Assembly: GCA_018343915.1 (NCBI GenBank)
Contig: JABRWF010000007.1
Location: 434,001-498,000 of the forward strand
Direction of reading: 5' to 3'
DNA length: 64,000 nt
Source: Agroathelia rolfsii
Taxonomy: Eukaryota > Basidiomycota > Agaricomycetes > Amylocorticiales > Amylocorticiaceae
The notes beneath the pieces are model-generated. The model was not told the origin of the DNA. It searched no databases and saw only the letters and a list, made by a program, of their open reading frames with translations. Shown one piece after another: positions 48,226-60,358 of this stretch (its first letter is position 1; every line of letters starts with the position of its first letter). A program made the position numbers and the translations under genes.

Positions 48226-48844
48226 TAAAGATAATAATGACGATCACGAATGGTTCCGTTCTTGTTGAGAATAGAAGTAGTTGAGGGGTATGTACATGTA
48301 ATTTTTCTCCAGCAGAAGTGAGCATCTGAAGAGTGGATGCGTTCTTTTGAGAGCCTTTCCTTTTCAGTTGGTGAGGCTCCCTTACCTCTCGCATTTCTTT
48401 CTCCAATTATCCTATTGGTTTTCTTTGTTTTCTTCATATATTTTTTAGTTCATGCAATACATGTGTGTATGCGTATATATTGACACCAATATGAGCGTGT
48501 TACGATCATTGTCTCCCAGTTGTAAATGGTGCATATCATACTCCAATATACTAGTACTTTTTGCGGTGTATCGCTATGGTACCCTTGGGAGTGGGAATAA
48601 AATTATTAAGATTTCAATGCTTAGCCTCACGAACATCGTCGGAACTAGGCTGCTGATAGCAGGATTCGCTTTTACAAAAAAAAAAAAAGAAAGAAAAAAA
48701 AAAAGAAAACACTGCGATAACTTCCAACGAATGTACACAATACGCGATACCAGCCATGTCTACTCAGTCGAATACTACGTCTTCTACCTCATCAAAATCC
48801 AATGTACAACCCCACTGGCTTCTTGGATCTAGCAGAAAACCTGG
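48226..48844. other. Intergenic region with A-rich tract
   Basis: This is the 3' flank of the proline-rich gene and of F-box copy 2. It contains an A-rich tract (48677-48709). No gene is supported. Confidence 0.5.
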
Positions 48845-50230
48845 CTAACAACCACGCCCGTACTTCGAGAATTCGGCATATACTGCCAGTGTCTCTTGGA
48901 TCACAAGTGGTATTTCTGGACTACCCTTCCAAAAATATACTTTAAATGACAACTTCTTTACGCAGCCAGTATGATCTTTTCGGGTTTTCAGGATACATTT
49001 CAGATAATAAAGGGCTTCGCCGCGGTCATGCATCGCCATTAGGGATTCAGACTCATCTGAGGGCCATAGGTGATGAGAGCGATAAATTTCTAGGACGAGT
49101 TTTGTTAGACTAGGTAACAATATCGAGGTGGCCGGAAGAGGCGTCAGGGTCCATAAAGCAGTGCAAATATCGTGCCGCGACTGAAGGCCTAGTGTCCTGA
49201 TTCCAGGTGTTCTGGCGAATATCTGATTCCACTATTGCACGGAGGGTGATACAACACCTTGAAAGTCGCACTTGAAGTCTGTCAGGTGGGGCGGGTCCTG
49301 ATTCAAAAACGCATCGAAGGTGGAAAGTATGAGTTGGTCATTAATGGGTACATCCATGTTAGATTTCTGTAACTGACTGATGGTGAGAACGAGAGTGCCT
49401 AAGCAAAATATGTAAGATTGATGTGCAATCATGGAATCCACCTAGAACAATGACACCTGTTGAGCCACTAACAGAGCCATAAAAGCCTGTACCATGATCT
49501 CCGAAGACGATTCCTAGTTGCCTCAATGGTTTCTGGAACCGTTGGAGAGCGGTCGTGAGAGCCTTCACCAGCCTCCCTGCGTTGCGTCGATCCATTAGCT
49601 CGGTGATAGGCCGTTTCCATGTTCCAGGAAAGATATTGGCCTAAACATTGGCTTTAGAAGATAGCACAAGCCGGTTCAGAATTTTTTTTCGACACCAAAA
49701 GGTTGACAGAATGCAATACAGGCCAGGCGAAATTGTACCAGTTATATCTCGCTTCCAGTCGATGGTGTGTCGTCATCATGCCATTCATTTGACATCATTA
49801 TAGGCTCTTCTAACTCAGGACACGCAGCTAAAATGGCCAAAAAAAATGGCGCGGAGACAGCGTTTCCGCAGATAAGCGTGAGAGTATGGAGATTTCCAAA
49901 GAGGCCACATCCCCGCTCGATCGGCATTGCATACAGAAAAATATGGCGGAGCCTTGGCAAACAATCTTCGTCCGTCAAATCAGATGAAGCCTGTGGGAGT
50001 TGATCAAACAGCAGTCGAACATATTCGTTTGAACATGGATGATTCTGGGAGAACGAAACATCTAGTGCCATCGGAATGTTATCCGAGACTGAGAAACATT
50101 TTCAGAGAACCGATATTTTAGGGAGTGTATCTTATCTAATGAGAAGGCGTCGAAAGTGCAACAGCGCGCCAGACGCCGTCAGCGTCGGTAGACGTGAGAC
50201 ATGAAAGCGGTCCCAAGGTCAGCTGAGCGA
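48845..50230 (-). pseudogene. Decayed F-box-like/LRR gene, copy 2
   Basis: Homology to copies 1 and 3 is spread over several frames. The F-box end reads MSHVYRR then a stop near 50190. MALDVSFSQNHPCSNEYVRL then FDQLPQA matches the body, but about 50 residues present in the other copies are missing before SSDLTDEDCLPRLRHIFLYA. HTLTLICGNAVSAPFFLAIL followed by AACPELEEP is intact, then a frame change leads to ALTTALQRFQKPLRQLGIVF, LILSTFDAFLNQDPPHLTDF and the C-terminal LPSLTKLVLEIYRSHHLWPS. It is a pseudogene by internal deletion, stops and frameshifts. It lies head-to-tail with copy 3, so a local duplication is likely. Confidence 0.7.
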
Positions 50231-50841
50231 TCTAAGTCGTACGAATGCGCAGAATCAACCAGTCCACAGTTTACCACTCGATGGGCCTATTCTTGTAGTA
50301 AGGGATTTCTTGCGTTGCTTTGGTTGCCTCTAGTATGGACTCTGCATATATGTCAGCATTTGCATTGTAGCATAACCATTGTGAGGGGATTCTAGACTGA
50401 AATTCAAGAGTGGTAGGGTTCGGGGGTTGTTTTTGTGAATTTCGGTTCATGTACATGTATCCCGTCACTCAGGCTGGCACGGAACGGAACGCGAAATGAC
50501 TCAAGTTATAAGCTGATGCGACACGCCTTATATCAACACACATAAGCAAACAAAGAAACATTCGTTTGCCCAACTTCAACTTGAAGCTTGAAGTCATATA
50601 CGATACCAACTCATTCCTTCTCGTTGTAGCTTTGATTTTGGTCACTAAAGTGTGAAACTATATTAATGCCAGCAGGGTGATTCGGAATACAGCTCAAACT
50701 CGAGCTCGTCCGAGTCATTCATGGGAATACAATGACGATGTTTAATACGGTAGTGTTTGAAAGCATTTATTAACTACAGAACAAACTAAAAAATCAATAT
50801 GTCTTAACAGTGCATGCAATAGATGACAAATGTACTTCTAT

Positions 50842-52684
50842 TCATTCCATCAAGAAATCTCGTACTAGCTCGAAGTTGGGTTTCTCATATTTGGATCTCG
50901 GATCGAGCAAAAAACCTGGCACGTCTGGATTAGTGGTATGCTTGTGCACTGAAAATCTAGCATGTGCGCCAAAGGCATTTTTAAGCGCATCCGACGTTTT
51001 GTATGTCGAAAGCGGGATATGGTACACAGCACAACTATGGGCCTCCCTATACCATCCCTGTGATTTGCGCGCGCCTTCAGGAAACGGTTCAGATGATGGA
51101 CGACATGGTCTTTGTTTTGTACTGCAATCGGTAGTTCATGGTAATTGGGGGACCATTGAACATAAATTTGATATACCAGTGCAAATTCGGTGATATTGGG
51201 TAATAGCATTGGTGGAAGTGGGCTACTGGTAGCAGTGACCGGCGTGGTAATGATGGTAGAAATGGGGTGGCTTCTATTCGCAGAATTTTCGTTTTACCTG
51301 GCATGAAGGGGGATCAGAGCCCATAACGCCGTGAAAAGCTCGAACTGCGATTGAAACCCAAGTGCCTTGATTTCAGGTGCTCTGGAAAATATTCGACTCC
51401 ACCATTCCACAGGCGGCGGTGTCATACACTGAAAATGGCACTCAAAGTCTGTCAAATGGGACAAGTCCTGATTTAATACTAGATCAAAGGTGGGAAGTAA
51501 TAGTTGGTCACTGTTGAGTACACTCGTGTCAGATTCCAGGAACTGATCTATGGTGAAAACGAGAGAACCTAAGCAGAATATGTGAGATCAATGTGCAATT
51601 CCAGTCTTTTCTAGGAATAGCGTCACCTTTTGAATCGCTGACAAAACCATAAACACCTACACAGCCCTAACCAGGAAGATCTGGACAGTAATTTTCTAAG
51701 ACAATCCCTAGTTGTCCCAGTGGCCATTGGGCTCGTTAGAAGACAAGCGCAAACGCTTTCACCAATGTGCCTGTGGCATGCCTATCCAGTGTGGGTCCAT
51801 GGAGGCTCCTCCAATTATGACAATGAATGCTGAAACATTAGCCTCGGATAAGAACACGATCCGATTCAATATCTCTTCAAATCCAGAAGGATAGGGAATT
51901 ATTATTCTGGCTAAGCGAAGCCGAGGCAACTGCACTAGCTCCTTTCCGGCTGAGGGCATGATATCGTCATACCAATGGAAGGTATGTATTGTCAGCTCTT
52001 GCAGTTCAGGACATGCAATCAGAAGGTTCAGAACATGGTGAGGAGACAGGCCGTTATCTCTGATAAATATAAAAATATGTAGATTTCGGAAGAGACTGCA
52101 TCCCCAATCCATGAATGTTTGAAGAAGAAAGATGTGGCGGAGATTTGGGAAACGATTCTTGTCTACCAGATCTGGTGGCATCAATTCCTCCGTACTACCC
52201 ATCTCTTGCATTAATATATCCTGAGCGGAAGTATGGAGATGCTCGAGAGTCTGAGGTATCTTTTGCACTAGGGCGCGAAGAAAGCGCCATGTTGTTTTTG
52301 CACACTGTATCTTGTTTCGACCATAAATATAATTAAGGTCCAGATAAAGACCCTTTGCACGCGGAAGCTGTTTGAACAGTAGTCGAACATACTTGTTCGA
52401 GTAAGAGCAATTGTAAGAAAAACAGATGTCTAATGCCATCGGAATGCTACCCAAGTGATCGAGAAAGGTCCGAAAGGCATCGATGTTTCTGGGAAGGCAC
52501 TTAATCCAAGCGAAAGCGTTGAAAGTGCAACAGCACGTCATTTCCGGCAGACGTGTGATATAAAGATGGCCCCAAGGCGAAGATGGGCATCTAAGCGGTG
52601 TGACGAATGCCCTATAACGCCATATCAATTTGAACTCCTTGGAACGGCGTAAAGGAATATTTCGGACAAGATTTCTGGCGGAAT
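50842..52684 (-). pseudogene. Decayed F-box-like/LRR gene, copy 3 (least damaged)
   Basis: The F-box IPPEILSEIFLYAVPRSSN runs from 52684 and hits a stop. The next block, GAIFISHVCRK, also hits a stop and stays out of frame with the rest. A long open frame (51759-52775) then covers most of the LRR body: GSIPMALDICFSYNCSYSNK, LFKQLPRAKGLYLDLNYIYG, FPNLRHIFLLQTFMDWGCSL and LLIACPELQELTIHTFHWYD. Downstream, frames shift again before LLPNITEFALVYQIYVQWSP and the conserved GFLLDPRSKYEKPNFELVRD end. The 338-codon open frame could be expressed without an F-box, but its N-terminal 60 residues are a frameshifted reading of the F-box, so I call it a pseudogene. Confidence 0.66.
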
Positions 52685-54112
52685 ATATTTTATGTGTAGT
52701 ATTGGAATGAAGGAAGTCAATTGCTAGAGCATTGGTCATACTAGTTATCTTTGACTTTGAATCAGCAGATGTCAATATTTGAATTCAACTATGAAGCAAC
52801 ATAGGACTAATCGTACAATTTTGACTTAGAGCCGACACCTGTAGATGTTTTCCGGAATGTCTGATGCTTGAGGGTTGCGTTTTCGCGATACTTTCAAGGG
52901 ACTCTCCTTACATAATAAGTGCCTTCCCCTATAATTTGCACGCGTACAGACGTACAGGTTTTCGAAGTCCAGTAGGAGACTTTCCAGCTCCGATGACCTT
53001 ACCATGTCTGTCTGTTGTCGAAGCTGAAAACCTGTACGTCTCTCAAATTACGCGCACAGAATACTACAGATTTCTACGGGAAGACATCCACTGGCACAAC
53101 GCCTTCCGTAGTTGGGTAACAAATCAACATATGCATCAACATGTGTCAACGCGTATGTGAACAACGAAATATCCATCTGTCTGATTTCAAACTTCAACAC
53201 GACGACAACTCATTCACACTTATTGTACTTGTATGTCACTGATAAAACAGTCCAAAACTTGGAACTGAGGTTAATCAACATCAACGAGCATGATGTATGG
53301 TGTTAGTATGTCTATTGGCAGCCCAGACCGGGCAGACTTAAAGTATTGGGAGAGCGCTCTGAGCCGATGATCCCGCTGACACTCAATTTTGAAGTTCTAT
53401 GCTCAGCTTCTGATGGTCCTGCCGAGGCACTGGACCTCGGGGTCGACCATTTGCCGCAGACTCAGTGGCTAGTGAGTTAGATGCGTCGCCATGATCCGCA
53501 GCTCCTGAATTCGAAGTTTATGATTCTGTTCTCAGAGACGATATATGAACTCTACATATCACGCATAGAGATAAGCAAGGCCCCATGACTAAACTATCAT
53601 ATCAACTCGGACAAGTCGTTGAGCCGATTTCAGAGAGTGGCCTATACCTGCATGATGGCATTACTTCCTAACTCTCTGCCAGTGCCATTTAAACTATTGC
53701 TATTGGTAGGATTGTCACTGGTAGGCAGATCGCCTTAGCAGGAAATTTTGGTCTTTCTTTGACTGCTAGAAGAGCTTCTTAATCGCTATCAGGACCTCGG
53801 CAGCTCAACTGGGGAGATAAGAAAGATCTTATGAAGTCATATGATCCGACTCATATCAACTAAAGTATCAACTGACAATTGAACTGCTGCATCCACCCTG
53901 ATCGGCACCTTCGGCAGGATATTATAATGCTACAAGCCAACCTATACTTGCTTCGGACCGAGAACAAGTAACCATTACCTGCTTACGCATAAATAAAATG
54001 ACTATGCCCATACAAGCGGCATCCCTATCAGCACAGATAACAAATACCCCTAGCTTTACTGTCCGGACATACATAACCCTTGCTTGTGCAAATTGCTGAT
54101 ACAAAGATTACT
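52685..54112. other. Intergenic region with a hairpin-forming inverted repeat
   Basis: There is no gene in 1.4 kb. Two 14-bp arms, ACGTACAGGTTTTC (about 52954) and GAAAACCTGTACGT (about 53028), face each other across about 60 bp and could form a hairpin or mark a small degraded element. Confidence 0.5.
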
Positions 54113-55342
54113 ATGTCATCTCATGCTGCAAACCTCCGGGTCGAAGGATCGCTATACATTAGCATCATCATCTTTGCTATTCTCTATGGTTAGTAAGATC
54201 CATGAATTTGTGTGCAGCGCCTCTTGTTGACTCTGATAACGTGCTAGGTATCTATATCGCGGCATACTTTATATCTACTTATGCACTAGTGATATGCACC
54301 GATATAAGTCGATTTCGAAGAATTTTCTATCTGCTATATGGGACTATTCTCCTCCTCTTGAACACGTTATTCTTTGTGAGCCCTCCATTGCTGGGGCAGA
54401 GGATGTGGACGGCAGATGGCAAAAAATACTCCGGTGGACCCTTAGAATATTTTAATTTGCAACAATATTCCGCTGGTTATACAATGCTTGGTAATGCGGC
54501 TCAGAATGTTGCTATAGTTCTGGTCGATGGTCTTTTGGTCAGCTTTCTCCCTACTTGATGAGGCGATATCTTCACCAATACCGTGTACCAGGTATATCGC
54601 TGCTACATTATATTCAATTCGAAACCATGGATTGTCATACCTCTAGCACTATGCATGACTGGGTCGCTTGGTAGGAGAAAATGTTGAATGAACGAGGGTT
54701 TGATATTAACATATATCGACAGCCGTGTCAATGGCAACTATACCAATCTACCTTGGTCTCAATACTTCCCTAGGAGATACCATAAATGCAGTCGCAATTA
54801 TGCTGACTATCACTGTTAACGTCGTAACTCCCGCTATGATCGCTGTTAGGATCTTAATTGTTCTTCGTCGAGTCCATAAATCAATTGGTATACACTATAA
54901 AATGAAATGGTCCAACTGGCCAATCAATATAGCAGCTATCCTCGTCGAGTCTGCCTTACCTAATGCTGTCCTGGGCATCATTTCATGTGTAATGATACTT
55001 GCACAGTCTGATTTGTGGCATGCTGCAACAATAATATGGTCAGGATACCTGGTGAGCTACCTACTGAATAGTACTAATATTCATTCATTATGGAATTTTA
55101 TAAACATTTCTTGAATACAGGCATTATTTCCGCAACTCATCATACTTCGTATAGCGCAAGGCATCGCTTGGACTGGAACAACATCAAATGAGATAACTTG
55201 CTGGAGTAACGCAATTGCTGTTCAAGTTGTGCTTCTGTCAGATATCAACATCCATGAAAAGGAGACTGCACAGCAACACGACAGATCCTCTATTACAGAA
55301 AATCATGTAATGGATGAAGAAAGACTCATAAGGACACACTGA
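54113..55342 (+). CDS. 7-TM family membrane protein, copy C
   Basis: Five exons (54113-54188, 54248-54537, 54592-54670, 54723-55051, 55121-55342) give 331 residues. Order of marks: RVEGSLYISIIIFAILYGIY, RFRRIFYLLYGTILLLLNTL with SPPLLGQRMW, LEYFNLQQYSAGYTMLGNAA, VYRCYIIFNSKPWIVIPLAL, INAVAIMLTITVNVVTPAMI, AAILVESALPNAVLGIISCV and ALFPQLIILRIAQGIAWTGT. The tail (about 50 residues, ending DEERLIRTH) is polar. The intron count, positions and phases equal those of copies B, D and E, which supports common descent by duplication. Function unknown. The N-terminus is shorter than in B and D. Confidence 0.76.
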
Positions 55343-56253
55343 TACTATTAGGCTACTACCATGACGTTTCACGTTAACAATCAAGCATTAATCCAAGCGT
55401 ATTATTGATATATAGAACGTTATTGCAAATCTTCAATGTATTTGTATATTTTATGAAATCAAGACACAAAGCAATACTGTTATTAGTAGAATTGAAAACA
55501 GAATGAAAACGCATACAGATGTCTCATGATGCCAATGTTAGAATTTGGGTTCCACTCATTCCTCGCTGTCGAACAAAGGCAGGGAATGCACCTTTTCTCT
55601 TCCCTTCTCCGTTTCTTATAGTATACGCACATTATTAGTTCCATCTCTAGTTTAATTATGGGTATAAATGCATGTACTAGTGTCTATGATAAAACATGCA
55701 TTTGTTAGCCCTATTTCCATATAGCTAAGCTCGCGAATTCATCAGCCAATGGCGTGACATCTATAACTAGTATCAGCGTCTATCTTGCAGTTTTGTAAAG
55801 GTAATGGCCGTGAAGCCGGGAGAGTGGAGACCATAACCATTACTGGCGTTGATTTGATACTAGAGAGACGAGCCAACAATATATGGAAAACTATATCTGT
55901 ATGGAAGTATCACGTGAAGCATTTGCAAAGTTTGTGACGGGCTCAAATGCCTTTGCAAAACTTGCCAGCTCAGCCCCATAATAAAAATGGCCCTTAGGTT
56001 TCCACCAAAATAGGAACTCCATTGTTACCCCCCCCCCCCCCTCCTCTAATTTCTCTCTAATCTCATATATACCCCTGCCCTCTCCACTTCGTTTCCTACC
56101 ACAGCACAATCAACTGGTTCGTTAACCTTTCCAGTACTTTCATCCCAATAACCCTTATGCCACTGCACACCACACTTCCCTATCGCGTGTAACTTGCACT
56201 ATGGCCCTTATTACACTGTAGTTTGTTTTTAATACATGATGCGGTATATAAAC

Positions 56254-56255
<2 letters not shown>

Positions 56256-56286
<31 letters not shown>
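56256..56286. repeat. 31-nt poly-A tract
   Basis: An uninterrupted run of 31 A. It could be the tail of an old retroposed transcript, but no recognisable body precedes it and no target duplication was found. Confidence 0.8.
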
Positions 56287-56288
<2 letters not shown>

Positions 56289-56571
56289 AAGTATGACGTG
56301 ACCTTGGCCTTTACAAGTCGCTCGTATTTTGAGATGCTTCAAACGGTGCACAGCATACCACTCAGGCTAGTAATAATATATACTTTAGTACCACTAGCAG
56401 TGACAATGGCCGACAGCCGCAGTGCTGGGTAAGTCATAATCAGATTGGCTATTGGCATACACTGAGCTCAGCATTAGGTATGTTAACTTGAACGAGCACA
56501 GCTAGAGTAAGTCGAAACTCAGTAAGAAGCCACCCAAATTCCACGGGAAAATGAATCCTAGAACTCCAAGA

Positions 56572-56745
56572 TGTTAGAATATGTGATCCACGCGCCGGGT
56601 CACATCATACTGTCTTCATACTTACGGTAATTTTCCTTATCAATTGCTATCCATTTGACTAAGTACAACGATGTACAAGTAGACAAGTGGAATTTATTTT
56701 CTGTGTCGGCTGCTGCTCTTTCTCGTCATTCGTCGCATTTTAACA
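56572..56745 (+). mobile_element. Solo LTR, 175-bp family, copy 2
   Basis: It begins TGTTAGAATATGTGATCC and ends CGCATTTTAACA, matching the reverse complement of the element at 23967-24141 along its length. Flanks read CAAGA and CAAAA, an imperfect 5-bp duplication. It is shorter than a full element and lacks internal coding sequence. Confidence 0.74.
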
Positions 56746-57276
56746 CAAAATCCTAGTACTCAGCATTTTCGGAGGCTTGTGCTCGACAAAGAGTACAGCT
56801 AGCCCGCATAAAATTAATATAAGCATTTCAGAAACCATCAACTTCGGCTCCGAAAGTCCTGGAGAGTCTTTGCTTATATATGTTTTGCCCTTATTCAAAA
56901 TGTTGATAATTACAATTAGTCATCACATGAATTTGAACTCATAAGTGTCTTTTCCTCTGTTTATACATGTGTATTTCAAAAATGAATAAGCAAACGGAGG
57001 CGTACAGAAGCGTATTACTGGCAATTTTATCGGGTTATGTCAACTGTCTCGGCTACAAATTAAAATCACCTCAGACGATTCTGACCTTAGAGAGGTACAG
57101 ATGCAGGTTTCAATCATTTCACAGCGCTAGTAGTATTTACATAGAGCCAGAGAGGTTACTACAATCATGATGGACCGACCATTTTAGAGCGATCTGCATG
57201 CTGTGAGCTCAGGCTAGCTCCGAATACATATAGGGCTGTCATTAGGCAGCAATTAGCCAAAATTGCTCAAGCCAGG

Positions 57277-58763
57277 ATGCCATCGACTGCCCGTAGTCCT
57301 CTTGAATTCCCTCGCGCTATGATTTTGGAATGCGAAGGCTCTATCTACATTGGCTTAGTTATATCTGCTGTAATCTTCGGTAAAGAATAACAATTCGGTC
57401 TGTGGAGCTTAATACTCACATGTTATCATAGGTATTTACCTTGGGGTCTATTTTTTATCTATTCATGCATTGTTGGTCAAGCCCAACCTCACTCATTCTC
57501 GCCGCACACTCCTTTTGTCATATGGAACCGTTTTACTAATGCTAAATACCACCTTCTTTATGAGCACACCGCTACTTGGTCAGAGAATGTGGATTCAGGA
57601 CCGCGATATGTTCAAGTTTCGCGCCGGTCCTTTGATTTACTACGACGTTGAGGAAAACACTGCGGGTTATATGATTCTAGGAAATATCTCTCAGAACTCT
57701 GCCATGTTCCTGTCTGATGCACTGTTGGTAAGTGTATTTGCTCCTATCATAAGGAAGTGCTCAACATCTATGTTGAACCTAACGCTTGGCTCGGGCTTAC
57801 ATAGTCCTATGTAATTAATATAGTGCTACATAAAAGTGCCGTCAGCTGATGTAGCACTATATTGACGACATGGGACTGCGTGAATTCAAATTGAGGTCCA
57901 GGTTTAACATCTTTCTTAGCATTTCCTGATGATCATTATCCTATCGTAGCTCATGGATCTAATTTTATGTGCAGATATACCGCTGTTATGTTGTTTTTGG
58001 CCACCGGTCATTAGTTATCATGTTTCCCACCTTATGCTTAATTGGGGTCTTTGGTACGTACTATTCACGTACCGTTGCGAGCTCATCTCTGTACTGTTAC
58101 TAAGTAATATCAGCACTATCAATGGCAGCTATACCCAATGACTATCATTTGATGATACCCCTGGGAGACAAGCTAAATGCAATGGCAATTGTGCTCAGTG
58201 TGGCAACCAATGCAATGACTACTGCGATGATTTCGAAGAGAATTTTGTCCATATCTGCCAATGTGCGTCAGTATGTGAAAACCTATCCGCAGCGGTACAC
58301 ATTTTTGGTCACAATCCTGGTTGAATCTGCTGCGCCATGCGCTATTCTTGGAATACTTATAAGTGTCCCGATCCTTATGAGCACTGGTAATGTAAATTGG
58401 ATCGATGGCGCATTTCTCCCATGGTCATCTCTAATGGTGAGTGGAATGTTTGTTCTCCGAGTTTGTTGGATTCTGTAAGGACTCGAACTGATCGCTTCGT
58501 ATTAGGCCCTTTGTCCTCAGCTAATCATTTTTCGCATTGCGCAGGGTACAGCATGGTCTGCGTCGACACCGAAAGAGTTGACTTCCATTACATTAGTGTC
58601 AACTAATACACCCGACACCGCGATCACCTTGCCAATTTGGAAACGAAATAGAACATGGCGCACCAAGCGCGTCGGGGCGCAAATTGATGAAGAAGGATTA
58701 CCAGGGAAGAGCGAAACCGATACAATGGTGGTCTACTCCAACAGTACTAGTGCTTCAACGTGA
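57277..58763 (+). CDS. 7-TM family membrane protein, copy D
   Basis: Five exons (57277-57379, 57432-57727, 57975-58053, 58114-58436, 58506-58763) give 352 residues. It has ECEGSIYIGLVISAVIFG, TLLLSYGTVLLMLNTTFFMS with TPLLGQRMW, NTAGYMILGNISQNSAMFLS, IYRCYVVFGHRSLVIMFPTL, LNAMAIVLSVATNAMTTAMI, VTILVESAAPCAILGILISV and ALCPQLIIFRIAQGTAWSAS. The cytosolic tail is the longest of the family (about 70 residues) with a basic RNRTWRTKR patch and Ser/Thr-rich end. The second intron is long (247 nt) compared with 54-60 nt in copies B and C, but no RNA gene was recognised in it. Function unknown. Confidence 0.76.
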
Positions 58764-60358
58764 TTGATTTGGCTTGATATATTGGACTTTCACTATGTAT
58801 GCACTGGCATATGGACATACTTGGACATTCTTTCTACTTTTCGTATCCTCACAGTCCTTTCCTTACTATCTACTTGTATTAACCCTCGTTTCATATATGT
58901 TTGCCTGTCGATCTGGACTCGAGAAGATACCATTTCTTGCAAATATCGGTTACAGTTGTTAAAGCGCCCATCGAAGGGCATGATGGTTTATCATTCATTT
59001 TATTGGCAATCATGATAACTAAAGGAATGTATTATGTTCAGCGTTTCCAACACGCATGAAGATTTTTGTTTTCAAAACCAAATAGGACGTATCGTGAGCT
59101 TTCACCACCGTTTTGTATGGCGGAGACGCTCAGGCCAGTAAATCCTCTTAAGGCCGGTATGAAGGAATAATGTTCATGATGTATGAATTACTTGATTTAT
59201 TAAGACGGCGACATTCAATGATATATCAAAACGACAAAAAGGGCAGAGGATCAGGATGCCCTTAACATCTTGGGTACTTGATACAGTTTGGTGCTTGGCC
59301 ACTGTCGACACAGCTACAAGTGCCAAGTATTGCTATTAGTAGGCTGCATCAGCTCGGTAACTTGATAACTTGAAGGTAAGCGTAGACTAAAACAATTTGA
59401 CTGCTTAGGATAGAGGTAGGCAAAAAAGGCGAAGTATTTCACAAAGGACAGCTTCATGTTATGGCCTGACATTGAGAGTGCTTGCTGCGACGGGTGACAA
59501 TTGCAGTTGGAAAGAGGAGTCCACATTTTGATTGTCCAATGCGCGGCACCAAGGCATTATCGTTTCATCATCAGAAAGCCTCGGCTTCGACTTTATTACA
59601 ACCGCCGATAATTGTATCATACATCATGATTAAACCCGACTCTTACCAGAAACAGGTGCTTTCTCTGTTCCCAACAATATTGAGGCTCAGTCATGAATCG
59701 TAGTAAAAGGCCTCATAATCTTCTCTTAGTATGCCTAGCGCCATTGTTGCAACCACCGCCGACCTTGCCGTCACTGGTAACTGTACTCGGCTGGGAGCCT
59801 GGGACACCAGTTGCCAGTGGCAGTCCAACAGCCGTGATCGAAACTAAGATTGCGCAGCCGGCCTGTGATGAGCGAGTTTCGCTATACTTAACGTGGTTCA
59901 AGTATTTAACCATCTGCTAGCTCAAACATACTAGGTGCAAAGATCTTGGTTGCCCGGTGGGATGGATCGTGGTGTGTGAAAAATGCGGCACTGCTTATGT
60001 AAGATAGAGGTGAAGCCACAGCACCATGCCACTCTACGCCACCACACTGTGGCATCGGCGGTGTTGCCGTTAAATGACTCCGAGTGAAGTCGCTGGACGG
60101 GCTAATGGCAACTGTTCCTTAGATATGAAAATGTCAGTGCTTTCACAGCAGCTTTACATCTTCTGATGTTTTCCACTAGTATCTTCGGCGGCACAGGTAC
60201 CTTTGAATCAGAGCGAGTTGCGTCCTCCGGGATGCAGATGGGTTAGACTGTTAGAGCTGTGCAAATTCATGCGGTTTCAGCGCTCTTGACTGATAATATA
60301 TATATTTTCCTTATGTTGGTTCCTCAGTTTTCTCCTTTCCCTCTCCGGGCTCATTGTG
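58764..60358. other. Intergenic region between 7-TM copies D and E
   Basis: There is no supported gene in 1.6 kb. The ORFs present are short and unlike known proteins. Confidence 0.5.

Larger units (their letters stand above)
55343..57276. other. Intergenic region between 7-TM copies C and D
   Basis: No gene is supported in 1.9 kb. It holds a run of 14 C (56028-56041), a run of 31 A (56256-56286) and a solo LTR (56572-56745). Confidence 0.6.

Noticed and set aside
51759..52775. Intact 338-codon gene for an F-box protein
   Set aside because: The open frame does not include the F-box; its first 60 residues are the F-box region read in a wrong frame, so it was folded into pseudogene copy 3.
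56256..56286. Poly-A tail of a processed retrogene
   Set aside because: No recognisable coding body upstream and no flanking target duplication.
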